A DNA stretch of 64,000 nt from contig DATMAG010000018.1 in the NCBI GenBank assembly GCA_035560235.1, positions 9,677 through 73,676 of the forward strand. The letters are read 5' to 3'. Below the pieces are notes generated by a model. That model worked only from the letters and a program-made list of their open reading frames with translations. It was not told the origin of the DNA and ran no database searches. Each line of letters starts with the position of its first letter. Within the stretch, counting starts at the first letter, position 1. The position numbers were made by a program, and so were the translations under genes. Shown here in pieces: positions 9,305 through 19,067 of the stretch. Source of the DNA: DASRDU01 sp035560235 (GTDB lineage Bacteria; Acidobacteriota; Blastocatellia; RBC074).

Positions 9305-10372
9305 ATGAAAACGAAACTGACCGCCACTCTTGTCGCGCTGCTCGTTCTGCTGACTGCCGTCGCTGTGGTTGAGACAGCCGCACGCCTGCGCTCTGCCGCG
9401 GCGATGGCCGATGCCGCAGGCAGATTTCTCAATACCCTGACACCCGAACAGAAGGCCAAAGCTGTATTCAAATTCGACGATGAACAGCGGTTCGACTGGC
9501 ACTTCATTCCACGCGACCGCAAGGGGCTGCCGCTGAAGGAAATGAATGAAGCGCAGCGCCGGGCCGCGCTGGAGTTTCTCAAAACGGGCCTGAGTCAGCG
9601 CGGATACCTGAAGGCGTCTACAATTATGACGCTCGAAAACGTGCTGCGCGAAATGGAAGGCCCGAACCGCCGCTTCCCGCGCGATCCTGAGCTGTATTAC
9701 TTCTCACTCTTCGGCACGCCCGGCCCCAGGCAGGCGTGGGGCTGGCGCGTCGAAGGCCATCACATCTCGCTCAACTTCACCATCAGCGGTCATTCCATCG
9801 TCGCCACTTCGCCTTCGTTTTTCGGCACCAATCCGGCTGAAGTCCGCGTTGACGTCCCGCAGAAAAACTGGCCGCAGAAAGGCTCCCGCGTGCTGGCCGC
9901 CGAAGAAGATCTCGCCCGCGAACTGGTCAAAGCGCTTGATGAAAAGCAGCGCGCAAAGGCAATCATCAACCCCAAAGCTCCTGATGACATCATCTCCTTC
10001 AACAAGGTCAGAGCCGAACCGCTCGACCGGGCCGGAATCACTGCCGGTGAAATGAACAGCGCACAGTTCGACAAACTGACGAAGCTGGTCGAGGAGTACT
10101 GCAACAACGTGCCTGAAGACCTGGCCGCCGCCCGCCGCGACAAATTCCGCACGGCAAAACGCGAGCAGATTTATTTCGTGTGGGCTGGTGGCATCGAAAA
10201 AAACGAGCCGCATTATTACCGCGTTCAGACGCCCGCGTTCCTGATCGAATTCGATGACACACAGAACAACGCGAATCACATTCATTCGGTCTGGCGCGAT
10301 TTCAACGGCGATTTCGGACGCGATCTGCTGGCCGAGCATTACCGCAGCACCCCACATAACAGCGGCAAATAG
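9305..10372 (+). CDS. Exported DUF3500 family protein
   Basis: Protein of 355 residues with an N-terminal signal peptide or anchor (about 5-25). The body matches DUF3500, recognised by a LTPEQKAKAVFKFDDEQRFDWHFIP opening segment, a YYFSLFGTP segment and a GWRVEGHHISLNFTI segment (about 125-165). A late HIHSVWRDFNGDFG region (about 320-335) has the His/Asp pattern seen in this family. Biochemical role unknown. Start has GGAGAAG at good spacing. A long hairpin element begins directly after its stop codon. Confidence 0.85.
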   Translation: MKTKLTATLVALLVLLTAVAVVETAARLRSAAAMADAAGRFLNTLTPEQKAKAVFKFDDEQRFDWHFIPRDRKGLPLKEMNEAQRRAALEFLKTGLSQRGYLKASTIMTLENVLREMEGPNRRFPRDPELYYFSLFGTPGPRQAWGWRVEGHHISLNFTISGHSIVATSPSFFGTNPAEVRVDVPQKNWPQKGSRVLAAEEDLARELVKALDEKQRAKAIINPKAPDDIISFNKVRAEPLDRAGITAGEMNSAQFDKLTKLVEEYCNNVPEDLAAARRDKFRTAKREQIYFVWAGGIEKNEPHYYRVQTPAFLIEFDDTQNNANHIHSVWRDFNGDFGRDLLAEHYRSTPHNSGK

Positions 10373-10375
10373 TCA

Positions 10376-10480
10376 GAAGAGAGATGACGGAACAGACGGA
10401 AATAATGGAACAGGCGGAAAAGCAGAATGTGTTTCGTTTGTTCCGTTATTTTCGTTTGTTCCCTCATCTCCTCTTGTTCC
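10376..10480. repeat. Palindromic hairpin element (CGGAACA type)
   Basis: Left arm about 10381-10422 and right arm about 10431-10470 are imperfect inverted repeats (most positions pair over about 30-40 bases, loop of a few bases). The left arm is purine-rich and built of roughly 9-10-base units such as ACGGAACAG, ACGGAAATA, ATGGAACAG and GCGGAAAAG. It starts a few bases after the DUF3500 stop codon and ends about 12 bases before hrpB. It may act as a terminator or RNA stem in passing. Confidence 0.8.
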
Positions 10481-10492
10481 CTGAAAGATTGA

Positions 10493-13090
10493 ATGACTCG
10501 GAAGCTGCGCCTGCCTGTTGATTCACTCCTGCCTGAAGTCATCGCCTCGCTGCGTCATTCATCCGGTCTCGTCATCGTTGCTCCGCCTGGCGCGGGCAAG
10601 ACTACGCGTGTGCCGCCTGCGCTGCTTGATGCCGGAATCGCTGGCGACGGCGAAGTGTGGGTGCTCGAACCGCGCCGGCTGGCAGCGCGAATGTCGGCGC
10701 GGCGCGTGGCTGAAGAGCGGGGTGAGAAGCCTGGCGAAACCGTCGGCTATCAGGTGCGCTTTGAAGAGGTGAGCGGCCCGCGCACGCGCCTGCGCTTTCT
10801 GACCGAAGGCGTGCTGACGCGGCGGCTGCTCTCTGATCCGCAACTGAAGAATGTCGGAGTCGTCGTGCTCGATGAATTTCACGAACGACATTTGCAGGCC
10901 GATCTGGCGCTGGCGCTGCTCAGACGCCTGCAGCGAACCGTGCGGCCTGAGCTGAAGCTCGTGGCCATGTCGGCGACGCTTGCTGCCGATCCGATTGCTG
11001 AATTTCTGGGCAACTGTCCGATCCTGCATTCCGAAGGCCGCCGCTTCGAAGTGGCCATTGAGCACGCTGCGTCTCACGACAATCGCCTGCTGCACGAACA
11101 GACAGCTGCGGCGCTCAGGCGCCTGATTGCAGAAGGACTCGATGGCGATGTGCTGGTCTTTCTGCCGGGTGCGGCTGAGATCAGGCAGGCGCAGGCGGCG
11201 TGCGAAGGGATTGCGGCTGAAGCCGGGATGCTCGTGCTGCCGCTGCACGGCGATCTGCCTGCCGCCGCGCAGGATCGCGCCGTCAGTCCGACCTCGCAGC
11301 GCAAAGTTATTCTCTCAACCAACGTCGCTGAAACCTCGATCACGATTGATGGAGTCGTGGCAGTGATTGATTCAGGCCTGGCGCGTGTGGCCAGCCATTC
11401 GCCCTGGTCAGGTTTGCCGGTGCTCAATGTCGCACGCGTCAGCCAGGCTTCAGCAGTGCAGCGGGCCGGACGCGCCGGACGCACGCGGCCCGGGCGCTGC
11501 CTGCGGCTTTATACGGCGCAGGATTTCGCTGCGCGACCGGCGCACGAAGCGCCCGAAATTCAGCGGCTCGATCTGGCCGAACCCGTGCTTGAACTGCACG
11601 CCGCAGGCATCACTGATCCTTCATCATTTGAATGGTTCGAGGCTCCGTCACCACATTCGCTCGATGCTGCTGACAGGCTGCTGCGACAGCTCGGAGCGAT
11701 TGACGATGACGGGAGGGTTACAGAGACAGGACGTTTGATGCTGCGTTTCCCGCTGCATCCGCGACAGTCGCGCCTGCTCGTTGAGGCTGAACGACGCGGA
11801 GTGGCTGACGATGCCTGTGTGATTGCAGCGCTGATCGGTGAACGCGACATCAGGCAGACCGGCATTCTGAGCGACCGGCGCGATGAGCGCAGTGAGGCAG
11901 CCGCAGCAACAGGCCCGTCCGATCTGCTTTATCTGCTCGATCTCTTTGCCGAAGCTGAGGCTGCAAAGTTTGCGCCTGAACGGTTGCGCGCAATGAATCT
12001 CGATCCCGGAGCAGTGATGGCTGTTGATCGCGTCAGCAGACAGTTGCGCCGGATGCTGAACAAACGACCGGCAGCCCGCGTTCACAGCGATCCGCAGGCT
12101 GATGAAGCGCTGCTGATCTCGATTCTCACCGGCTGTCCCGACCGCGTGGCGCGGCGGCGCAGAAAGAACGAAGCTGAACTGCTGCTCTCAGGCGGCGGCG
12201 CGGCTGTGTTGTCGCCGGCAAGCGTGGTGCGCACGGCTGAATTCGTCGTTGCGGTTGAAATCGAGGATCGTCGGCAGCAGCGGCAGAACAGTCGCAGCAG
12301 CGCGCCGCTCATTCGCCTGGCCAGTCAGATTGAACCCGAATGGCTGCTCGATCTTTTCAGTGACGCGCTCAGCGAAACGAATGAGCTTCGCTGGAACGCG
12401 CAGGCCGAGCGCGTCGAAGCGACCAGCCGCTTGTGGTACGGCCAGGTGTTGATTGACGAATCGCGCAGCGTCACGGCTGAACCCGACAAAGCCGCGCGAG
12501 TGCTTGCTGAAGCCGCTCTGAATGCGGGGTTGCGCGCTTTCATTGATGAAACCGAACTGGCGCGCTTTCTCGCCCGCGTTGAATTTGTGGCGCGCACTTT
12601 TCCTGAAGCCGGACTGCCTGAACTTACCGAAGCCGACGCACGCGCCGCGCTCGCAGAGTTATGCGCCAAGCGTCGCAGCTTTGCCGAATTGCGCGAGGCC
12701 GTGCGTCACGGTGGACTGATCAGTCTGCTTCAGGCAAAACTCACGGCTGAACAGATTGCGCTGCTTGCGCGGATGGCTCCTGAACGCACGAGCCTTGCCG
12801 GGCGGCGCAATGTGCGGATCAATTACGAAGCGGGCCGTCCGCCCTGGATTGAATCGCGCCTGCAGGATTTCTTCGGGATGACTGCGGGGCCGGTTGTCGC
12901 GGGCGGGCGCGTGCCGCTGGTGCTGCATCTGCTCGCGCCAAATCACCGCCCGGTGCAGGTGACAACAGACCTGGCCGGATTCTGGCAGCGCATCTATCCG
13001 CAGACTCGCCGCGAACTGAGTCGCCGCTATCCGCGCCATCAGTGGCCCGAAGATCCGCTTCGAGGTCAGGCAAAAGACAGCCGCGAATGA
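10493..13090 (+). CDS. hrpB: ATP-dependent helicase HrpB (DEAH-box family)
   Basis: Superfamily 2 DEAH-type RNA helicase of 865 residues, close to the usual HrpB length. Motif I APPGAGKTTRV (Lys36), motif II DEFH (127-130, the HrpB variant of DEAH), motif III MSATL (near 164), and motif VI QRAGRAGRTRPG (about 323-334) are all present. A helicase-associated domain follows, and the C-terminal HrpB-specific domain ends with PRHQWPEDP. Cellular role in bacteria is poorly defined. Its last residues and TGA stop are formed by a solo arm of a CACGAA-type palindrome. Confidence 0.95.
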   Translation: MTRKLRLPVDSLLPEVIASLRHSSGLVIVAPPGAGKTTRVPPALLDAGIAGDGEVWVLEPRRLAARMSARRVAEERGEKPGETVGYQVRFEEVSGPRTRLRFLTEGVLTRRLLSDPQLKNVGVVVLDEFHERHLQADLALALLRRLQRTVRPELKLVAMSATLAADPIAEFLGNCPILHSEGRRFEVAIEHAASHDNRLLHEQTAAALRRLIAEGLDGDVLVFLPGAAEIRQAQAACEGIAAEAGMLVLPLHGDLPAAAQDRAVSPTSQRKVILSTNVAETSITIDGVVAVIDSGLARVASHSPWSGLPVLNVARVSQASAVQRAGRAGRTRPGRCLRLYTAQDFAARPAHEAPEIQRLDLAEPVLELHAAGITDPSSFEWFEAPSPHSLDAADRLLRQLGAIDDDGRVTETGRLMLRFPLHPRQSRLLVEAERRGVADDACVIAALIGERDIRQTGILSDRRDERSEAAAATGPSDLLYLLDLFAEAEAAKFAPERLRAMNLDPGAVMAVDRVSRQLRRMLNKRPAARVHSDPQADEALLISILTGCPDRVARRRRKNEAELLLSGGGAAVLSPASVVRTAEFVVAVEIEDRRQQRQNSRSSAPLIRLASQIEPEWLLDLFSDALSETNELRWNAQAERVEATSRLWYGQVLIDESRSVTAEPDKAARVLAEAALNAGLRAFIDETELARFLARVEFVARTFPEAGLPELTEADARAALAELCAKRRSFAELREAVRHGGLISLLQAKLTAEQIALLARMAPERTSLAGRRNVRINYEAGRPPWIESRLQDFFGMTAGPVVAGGRVPLVLHLLAPNHRPVQVTTDLAGFWQRIYPQTRRELSRRYPRHQWPEDPLRGQAKDSRE

Positions 13091-13112
13091 ATACGAATCC
13101 TCACGAATGAAG
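13080..13112 (+). repeat. Solo arm of a CACGAA-type hairpin element
   Basis: The stretch from 13080, containing CGCGAATGAATACGAATCC and then TCACGAATGAAG, closely matches the left arms of the hairpins at 25574 and 32794. No matching right arm is seen before the convergent gene at 13128. It overlaps the hrpB stop codon. Confidence 0.55.
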
Positions 13113-13127
13113 ACGGGCACTGTATTC

Positions 13128-15431
13128 TCACCTGCGGTCAGGCAGCGATTCCCACGCTTCAGCCAGAAAGTCGCCGAGCATCACGATGCCGTTTCGCTGC
13201 TCGAAGAGAACATGATTTCGGGCCAGAATCTCTGCGCTGAGGTGAGCGCGAAAATCGCTGTCGCTGGCGAGGCGCACAGCGAGGCGCGCGTAATCATCTT
13301 CGTTCTGCGCGACGTATTCTGTCAGGCCCATCCGATTGTAAAAGCCGAAGGTTGATCGCTGCCTGCACAGTTCGCCGGGCAGCGTCACAATCGGCGTTCC
13401 AACCGCGAGCGTTTCAAGCGAAGTCGTCCCGCCACAGAATGCCGGTGTGTCGAGGACAACATCGGCCAGGCGCAGCAGACCTGTAAAATCGGGCAGACTC
13501 TGATGCGGCAGAAAGCGAATCCGGTCGGCGCAGTCGGGCATCGTACGGGCAAAGCGCGCCCGCAGCCGCTGCCACAATTCCTGCTGCGAGTTGGTCACGA
13601 GGATCAGTTCGCCTTTCGGATCGCGGCGCAGAATTTCAGCGAAGAGCCGGTCAGTCATCGGATGCAGCTTGAAGGGCGTCATCGGGCAGAGATAAAGATG
13701 CTGCTGTTCCGGCAGGCCGTAATCACTGCGCGTTTTCAGTGGCGGCGCGTCAGCCGGACGAAAGCAGACCGGACGATCCGCGAGCAGCACGACGCGCTCG
13801 CGATAATGCTGCTGCGCGTGCGGCAGTTCATCAATCGCAGTCGAGATGAAGTAATCAATCGTCGGAACCCCGCTCGTCAGCGGATGCCCGCCGCCCGTCA
13901 CCTGAATCGGCGCGAGCCGGGCGTGCGCGAGAAAGTATGTCCACGGCTCCATCCCGAGATCGGTGTAAAAAAGAATGTCGAGCTGAGCTTCAGCGATTCG
14001 CTCGCGGGCTTCGAGAAAACTGCGCGGCACACGCAGCAGCCTGTCGCCGTCACTGAGCGTTTGCAGAATTTCAGGGCACGGCGTATCGAGATGCAGAATC
14101 GTGACGCGAAAGCGATCACGCGGCAGCATTCTGATGACGCCCGAAACGGCGCGGTTGAGAATGTGCTGCTGATAGCCAAAGAACGATGAGATGAACCCGA
14201 TCTCTATTCTGCCCGCAGCGCGCTGCCGCTTCTGATCCCGGCAGTGCGGCGCAACCCAGGCCAGACCGGGCGAGCATTTCAGAAACAGATCAGCCGTCCG
14301 GCTCAGCAGTTCGACATCGTTGCGTCCCTGATAAGCCAGATAAAACGGCACTACCGCGACCTCGTGCAGCGGATCGGCAATCCGCAGTCGCTCGTGCATC
14401 AGCCGGTTCAGATCGGATTCAAACCGCGCGCGAACCTCTTCGACCTGTTCGACTGAATCGTAAAAGCCGGGCAGCATCAGCGCCGTGCGCACCTTCAGCG
14501 CATCGAGCGGCCGGTGTGCATACGCCCGTTCGTTGCAGCGTCGCGCTTCATCGCTCAGCCCGCGCTCGTAATGAATGTTTCCGGCGTTGATATGCGGCTG
14601 AATCAGCTTCGGGTCGAGGCTGATGGCCTGCTCGAACGCAGTCAGAGCGTCGTCAGTCGCCTCCTTTTCAAGAAAGAATATGCCGAGATCGTGCCACGCC
14701 TGCGCGAGATCGGGCTGAAGCCGGACGGCCTGAATCAAGGCTGCAGTTGCCTCCTCACGCAGGCCGAGTTCCTTCAGTGCAACTGACAGATTGTAATAAG
14801 CCCTGCCGTAATCAGGCTTCAGCGTCACCGCCGCAGACAGATGCTGCGCCGCTTCCTGAAATCTGCCGAGCCGGTTCAGCAACTGCCCCAGGTTGTTGTG
14901 AGCTTCGGCAAAGTTCGGATGGCAGGCAAGCGCGCGGCGATAAGCCTCTTCAGCAGCGGGCAGTCTGCCCTGTGTCTCGAGCAGATCACCGAGATTGTTG
15001 TGAGCCGGTGCGAATGACGGATCAAGGCGGCAGGCTTCGCGGAAAGCCTCTTCGGCCTTGCCAGTTCTGCCTGACTGCTGATGCACAATGCCGAGCGAGT
15101 TGTGAAACGTCGCAGTGCGCGGAGCAGAGCTGATTGCCTGACGGATGAATTTCAGCGCTGCGGCGAGGTCGCCCTGCCTGAGCGCACTCAGCCCGCGCAG
15201 ATGCAGCGCATCGGCCTGCTGAGGTTCATCGGCCCTGCGTCCGGGCGGGGAAGTGCGATGCGGATGATTCAAGCTGTAACTCCCATTGATGTCGCGGCGA
15301 GCTGTCAGCAGTGACGGGTTTTCGTCAGCTTTTGCCGGAACTATGGCATTGACGCTCCGAGAAAACGGTTTGTAGAATTCGCGGCGCTTTGCGGCGCCAG
15401 TGAGCAGGAACAGAAACCGGGTCGCCGCCAT
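13128..15431 (-). CDS. TPR-containing SPINDLY/OGT-like glycosyltransferase (GT41-like)
   Basis: Protein of 767 residues. About residues 70-335 form seven to eight tetratricopeptide repeats with the expected ANNLG..L...GR..EAE..YRRAL pattern. The C-terminal half (about 400-765) resembles bacterial O-linked GlcNAc-transferase-like proteins (SPINDLY, COG3914), with the conserved QVTGGGHPLTSG, YLCPMTPFKLHP and DTPAFCGGTTSLETLAVGTP stretches. It probably transfers a sugar to proteins or to glycans, but donor and acceptor are unknown. The first about 60 residues are unlike the rest, so a later start is possible; the chosen ATG has AGGTGA upstream. It is divergent from the glycan-type operon beginning at 15528, which suggests a shared pathway. 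Confidence 0.85.
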   Translation of the reverse strand: MAATRFLFLLTGAAKRREFYKPFSRSVNAIVPAKADENPSLLTARRDINGSYSLNHPHRTSPPGRRADEPQQADALHLRGLSALRQGDLAAALKFIRQAISSAPRTATFHNSLGIVHQQSGRTGKAEEAFREACRLDPSFAPAHNNLGDLLETQGRLPAAEEAYRRALACHPNFAEAHNNLGQLLNRLGRFQEAAQHLSAAVTLKPDYGRAYYNLSVALKELGLREEATAALIQAVRLQPDLAQAWHDLGIFFLEKEATDDALTAFEQAISLDPKLIQPHINAGNIHYERGLSDEARRCNERAYAHRPLDALKVRTALMLPGFYDSVEQVEEVRARFESDLNRLMHERLRIADPLHEVAVVPFYLAYQGRNDVELLSRTADLFLKCSPGLAWVAPHCRDQKRQRAAGRIEIGFISSFFGYQQHILNRAVSGVIRMLPRDRFRVTILHLDTPCPEILQTLSDGDRLLRVPRSFLEARERIAEAQLDILFYTDLGMEPWTYFLAHARLAPIQVTGGGHPLTSGVPTIDYFISTAIDELPHAQQHYRERVVLLADRPVCFRPADAPPLKTRSDYGLPEQQHLYLCPMTPFKLHPMTDRLFAEILRRDPKGELILVTNSQQELWQRLRARFARTMPDCADRIRFLPHQSLPDFTGLLRLADVVLDTPAFCGGTTSLETLAVGTPIVTLPGELCRQRSTFGFYNRMGLTEYVAQNEDDYARLAVRLASDSDFRAHLSAEILARNHVLFEQRNGIVMLGDFLAEAWESLPDRR

Positions 15432-15527
15432 TCAGGTCACCTGAAATTCACGCCGCCGCCACACAACAACAGGCAATTCATAAACCGCACGAACTGACTG
15501 CTGTGACCAGCCCCGCAGAATTTTCAG

Positions 15528-16457
15528 ATGACAGGTTATCTGCACGCTGCTTATGCCAGTGCGTTTGTCGAACACGGAGAGCCGTTGCTGCTGCCCGCGT
15601 CACAGGGCTGGCTGATCAGGCGGGCCATCGCGGGCACTGCTGAAGCGGACGCGATGGGGTGTTATCCGTTTCTGGCCTGCCGCAACTGGCGCGGGCTGGA
15701 TGAGGATTTGCAGGCTCTGGATGATGACCTGGTCAGCGTCACGGTTGTGACCGATCCGCTCGGTGAATTTGAACCGGACGATCTGCGGCGTGCCTTTCCC
15801 GATCTGGTCAGATTCTACAAAAAGCATTTCATCGCTGATCTCAGTCAGCCGCTCCGTTCATTCGTCAGTTCACATCATCAGCGCAATGCCCGCCAGGCGC
15901 TTTCACACCTGAGTGTCGAGCGATGCCCGTCTGATTCAGCTCTCGATGAATGGGTGCAGCTTTATCAGCATCTGATCGTTCGACACAGCATCAGCGGGCT
16001 GGCGGCATTCTCACGCGATTCATTTGCACGACAATTGCAGGTTCCCGGCCTCGTGATCTGGCGCGCTGTCGAAGCAGGGCGAACGGTTGGAATGACGCTC
16101 TGGTATCAGAATGCCGAGCGCGCCGATTATCACCTGGCGGCTTACACGCCGCGCGGTTATGAATTGAAAGCCTCAGCGGCGCTTTTCTGGCGGGCCTTTG
16201 AGGAGTTTGCCGCAGCGGGCGTGCGCCGCGTCGTCCTCGGAGCCGGGGCCGGAATCAGCAATGACGGCAGCGACGGGCTGACGCGGTTCAAGCGCGGATG
16301 GGCGAACGAGACGAGGCCGGTTTATCTGTGTGGCCGCATCGGGCGGCGACGAGCTTATGAACAGCTCACAGGCAGAGCGACAGCCGATGAATCGTCGTTC
16401 TTTCCGGCCTATCGTCAGCCGGTAGCCGCTCACGCCAGCGCTTCAGTCAGGAGTTGA
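15528..16457 (+). CDS. FemAB/GNAT-like acyltransferase (BioF2-like)
   Basis: Protein of 309 residues. The C-terminal part (about 115-270) fits the Acetyltransf_6/FemAB-like GNAT fold, with an RNARQAL stretch, a strand-turn VGMTLWYQN segment, an RGYELKASAALFWRAF helix and a final FKRGWANETRP motif common to polysaccharide-cluster members. Such proteins transfer acyl or aminoacyl groups in exopolysaccharide or lipid biosynthesis. First gene of a tight plus-strand operon running to 21313; the next gene begins five bases after its stop. Substrate unknown. Confidence 0.7.
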   Translation: MTGYLHAAYASAFVEHGEPLLLPASQGWLIRRAIAGTAEADAMGCYPFLACRNWRGLDEDLQALDDDLVSVTVVTDPLGEFEPDDLRRAFPDLVRFYKKHFIADLSQPLRSFVSSHHQRNARQALSHLSVERCPSDSALDEWVQLYQHLIVRHSISGLAAFSRDSFARQLQVPGLVIWRAVEAGRTVGMTLWYQNAERADYHLAAYTPRGYELKASAALFWRAFEEFAAAGVRRVVLGAGAGISNDGSDGLTRFKRGWANETRPVYLCGRIGRRRAYEQLTGRATADESSFFPAYRQPVAAHASASVRS

Positions 16458-16462
16458 ATTGA

Positions 16463-17125
16463 ATGTCTGCGCCTTCACTGTGTAAACCCTATCGCCAGCT
16501 TGTCGCCCATTACGAAGAGTGCCTGGCGCGCTTCGGTGACACACCGCAGGGCGTGGACTGGCCGAACAGTCGCGACGCGCAGACGAGATACAGAATAATG
16601 ACCGAAGTCATCAGGCCGGAGGATCGCGGCGGGAAAGTCTCGCTGCTCGATTTCGGCTGCGGCGCGGCGCATCTGTATGAATATCTGCAGGCGCACGGCT
16701 TTGGTCACATCTCTTACTCGGGACTTGATCTGTCCGAGCAGTTCATCAGGCTGTCGCGCTCGAAGTTTCCGCACCTGACTTTTTATCAGCTTGATCTGCT
16801 CGGCAGGCAGGCAGAGCAGGTGCCGGATTTTGATTACATAATCCTCAACGGAGTGCTGACCGAGAAGCAGAATCTGACGTTTGACGAAATGTGGGATTAC
16901 GCCCGCGAACTGCTGATTGCGGTCTTTCGCCGCGCCCGCTGCGGCGTTGCCTTCAATGTCATGTCGAAGCAGGTTGACTGGGAACGCGACGATCTCTTTC
17001 ACCTGCCGATGGATCTGCTGGCAGGCTTTCTGACCAGAGAGCTCAGCCGTCATTTCATCTTTCGCAGTGATTACGGCTTGTACGAGTACACGACTTATCT
17101 TTATCGCGCCCCTGCCTCTCGCTGA
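16463..17125 (+). CDS. Class I SAM-dependent methyltransferase
   Basis: Protein of 220 residues with a Rossmann-like fold. The SAM-binding motif I is LLDFGCGAAHLYEYL (about 54-68), followed by an acidic SGLDLSEQF motif (about 79-87). A YIILNGVLTEKQ segment near 130 occupies the place of motif II/post-I in methyltransferases of polysaccharide clusters. Acceptor not determinable. Second gene of the operon; only four bases separate its stop from the next ATG. Confidence 0.8.
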   Translation: MSAPSLCKPYRQLVAHYEECLARFGDTPQGVDWPNSRDAQTRYRIMTEVIRPEDRGGKVSLLDFGCGAAHLYEYLQAHGFGHISYSGLDLSEQFIRLSRSKFPHLTFYQLDLLGRQAEQVPDFDYIILNGVLTEKQNLTFDEMWDYARELLIAVFRRARCGVAFNVMSKQVDWERDDLFHLPMDLLAGFLTRELSRHFIFRSDYGLYEYTTYLYRAPASR

Positions 17126-17129
17126 CTCT

Positions 17130-17606
17130 ATGCTCGAAATCAGAAGAATCAGAGCTGCTGATGCGTCTGCAATCAGAGCGTTGTATCTGAACCTGCTGCA
17201 TCACACCTTCAATCACTTTCCGCCCGACGGTCTGGAAAAATACGCCGCCGACTGGACTGCGCCGGTTATCGCGGCCCGCGCTGAAGAGGGCAGATTCCTG
17301 ATGCTCGGCGCGTTCGCGGATGATGGCGAAGCTGTCGGGCTGCTCTTTGCCGCGCCGCCCGACAGTGGCGTGGGCACGATCATCTGGCTCGGCATTGATG
17401 AATTTCATCGCGGTGCGGGTGTGGGGCGCCGCCTGATGCGGGCGGCATTTGATGCTTACCGGCAGCAGGGCTGTCACAAGGTCAAGGTCTACACCGAGAC
17501 TGAAGCGGCGCGTGATTTCTATCTGCGGCTTGGGATGGCGCTTGAAGGTTTTCATCCGCGTCACTGGTGGCAGGTTGATTTCTGGTCGCTCGGAGGAGAG
17601 CTATGA
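17130..17606 (+). CDS. GNAT-family N-acetyltransferase
   Basis: A 158-residue single-domain GNAT, starting at the ATG of MLEIRRIRAADASAIR. An upstream in-frame start would overlap the methyltransferase gene and adds residues unlike a GNAT. Motif A is IIWLGIDEFHRGAGVGRRLM, with the G-x-G-x-G/A loop, and the C-terminal part EAARDFYLRLGM is typical. In an operon with an aminotransferase, acetylation of an amino sugar is a reasonable guess, not shown. Overlaps the next gene by four bases (ATGA). Confidence 0.85.
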   Translation: MLEIRRIRAADASAIRALYLNLLHHTFNHFPPDGLEKYAADWTAPVIAARAEEGRFLMLGAFADDGEAVGLLFAAPPDSGVGTIIWLGIDEFHRGAGVGRRLMRAAFDAYRQQGCHKVKVYTETEAARDFYLRLGMALEGFHPRHWWQVDFWSLGGEL

Positions 17607-19063
17607 AACAGGAACTGGAAGTGCAGATGATCGGTCACGCCTGTCTGCGCATCGAGGGACGCTTCGGCGCGCTGCTGTGCGATCCGTGGTTTCTGAACGA
17701 ACCGATCTTTGACTGCACGACGTGGCGCTTTCCGGCAGCGGTCGTGCCTCCGTCAGAGGTGGTCAGAGATCTCGATTACCTGTTCATCACACACGCGCAC
17801 GAAGATCATTTTCACATCCCCTCGATTGATTACATCTCGCGTGACGTGCAGGTGCTGCTAGTCGAATACGATCATCATCCGGGCCTGCGCGCGCAGACCA
17901 TCGAACGAACAATGCGCGCGCTCGGCTTTCATCGCATCAGAAAGCTGCGGTCGTGGGAAACAGTCAGTCTCTCGGATGAAGTCACCTTCACGGTCATTCC
18001 GGCGGCGCGCACGCGCACACACGACTGGGAGAACGCCGGGTTCGTGATTGATCATCCGGGCTGCCGTCTGATCAATATGAACGACAACATCGGTGACGCC
18101 AGGCTCTACCGCGAAGTGGCCGAACGGTTCTCCCGTTTTGATATCGGTTTCGTTCAGGCCGGTGGCGTTTCGATGTATCCGGGCTGCTATCGCATGAGTC
18201 AGGAACAGATGCTGGCCGAGGCTGCAAAGCGCATCTTCAACCCGGCTTATCAGAAGGCGATGATTGACGGGTTGAAGCTGGACCGTATCGTGCCGTTTGC
18301 CGCCGATTTCTGCTGGCTCGACGATCAGTATTTTCACTGCAATCAGACCAATCGCAGCACGCCGCTGATCTTCACGCAATGGATCGAACGCGATTACCCG
18401 CCGGGCGAGCCGGAAGTCGTGGTGATGTATCCGTCCGATACCTGGTCGGCCTCAGCGGGACTGACGCGCCGTCATCCTGAAATTGACTGGCACAACTACC
18501 TCGATGAAATCAGAGCCGTCAAAGCGCGCTTTGCCGACAAGGTGGCCGCCGCGCGCGCCTTTGTCGAAGCTTCGGATCAGCGTGATCTGCTCGCCCGTTC
18601 GCGGGCTTACACCGCGCACATCAACCGCTGGATCTGCCAGGAATACATTGATTTCACGGGGCGCTTTCGCCTCGTGATTGAAGGTGCAGACGCGGGCTTC
18701 TCGTTTGTGCTGAAGGCGAGTCCGCAGGCGGGTTTTCGGATTGACTGGGATGACGACGAGCCGGTTGATCAGACGCTTTACATTCCGCAGGCCGTCTGGG
18801 CGGGCATTCTCGAAGGTCGGCTGATGTGGAACCCGGTGCAGTGGGCTTCGCAGAACGAACAGCACGTGCCTTACCGGATTGATCTGGGGCGCTTCTGGTT
18901 CTGGCTGGAATTTTACATTGACCTCAACAACCGCAGCGTTCAGGCGCTGGTTGAATCAATTCAGCATCCGCACCTGGGCGCAGCGATTCGCCCGCAGTGG
19001 GGAACCTTTCCGCAGCCTGGCGAATGGGAAGCTGTGCGCCAGGCCGGCGTCAGCGGAGCCTGA
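17603..19063 (+). CDS. Metallo-beta-lactamase-fold hydrolase (CMAH/UlaG-like)
   Basis: Protein of 486 residues. The N-terminal 250 residues are a metallo-beta-lactamase fold with THAHEDHFH (His64, His66, Asp68, His69) and later metal-ligand candidates in an NMNDNIGD segment. The overall pattern, including the VPFAADFCWLDD stretch, recalls the beta-lactamase-like half of CMP-N-acetylneuraminate hydroxylase and UlaG-type enzymes, but no Rieske domain is present here. The C-terminal 200 residues have a lipid-transfer (SCP2-like) look with conserved Trp residues; this part is less certain. Translationally coupled to the GNAT gene by a four-base overlap. Reaction unknown; possibly sugar or acyl amide processing. 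Confidence 0.75.
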   Translation: MKQELEVQMIGHACLRIEGRFGALLCDPWFLNEPIFDCTTWRFPAAVVPPSEVVRDLDYLFITHAHEDHFHIPSIDYISRDVQVLLVEYDHHPGLRAQTIERTMRALGFHRIRKLRSWETVSLSDEVTFTVIPAARTRTHDWENAGFVIDHPGCRLINMNDNIGDARLYREVAERFSRFDIGFVQAGGVSMYPGCYRMSQEQMLAEAAKRIFNPAYQKAMIDGLKLDRIVPFAADFCWLDDQYFHCNQTNRSTPLIFTQWIERDYPPGEPEVVVMYPSDTWSASAGLTRRHPEIDWHNYLDEIRAVKARFADKVAAARAFVEASDQRDLLARSRAYTAHINRWICQEYIDFTGRFRLVIEGADAGFSFVLKASPQAGFRIDWDDDEPVDQTLYIPQAVWAGILEGRLMWNPVQWASQNEQHVPYRIDLGRFWFWLEFYIDLNNRSVQALVESIQHPHLGAAIRPQWGTFPQPGEWEAVRQAGVSGA

Positions 19064-19067
19064 AACC

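Noticed and set aside
17067..17129. N-terminal extension of the GNAT at 17130
   Set aside because: It overlaps the end of the methyltransferase gene and adds sequence that does not fit the fold.
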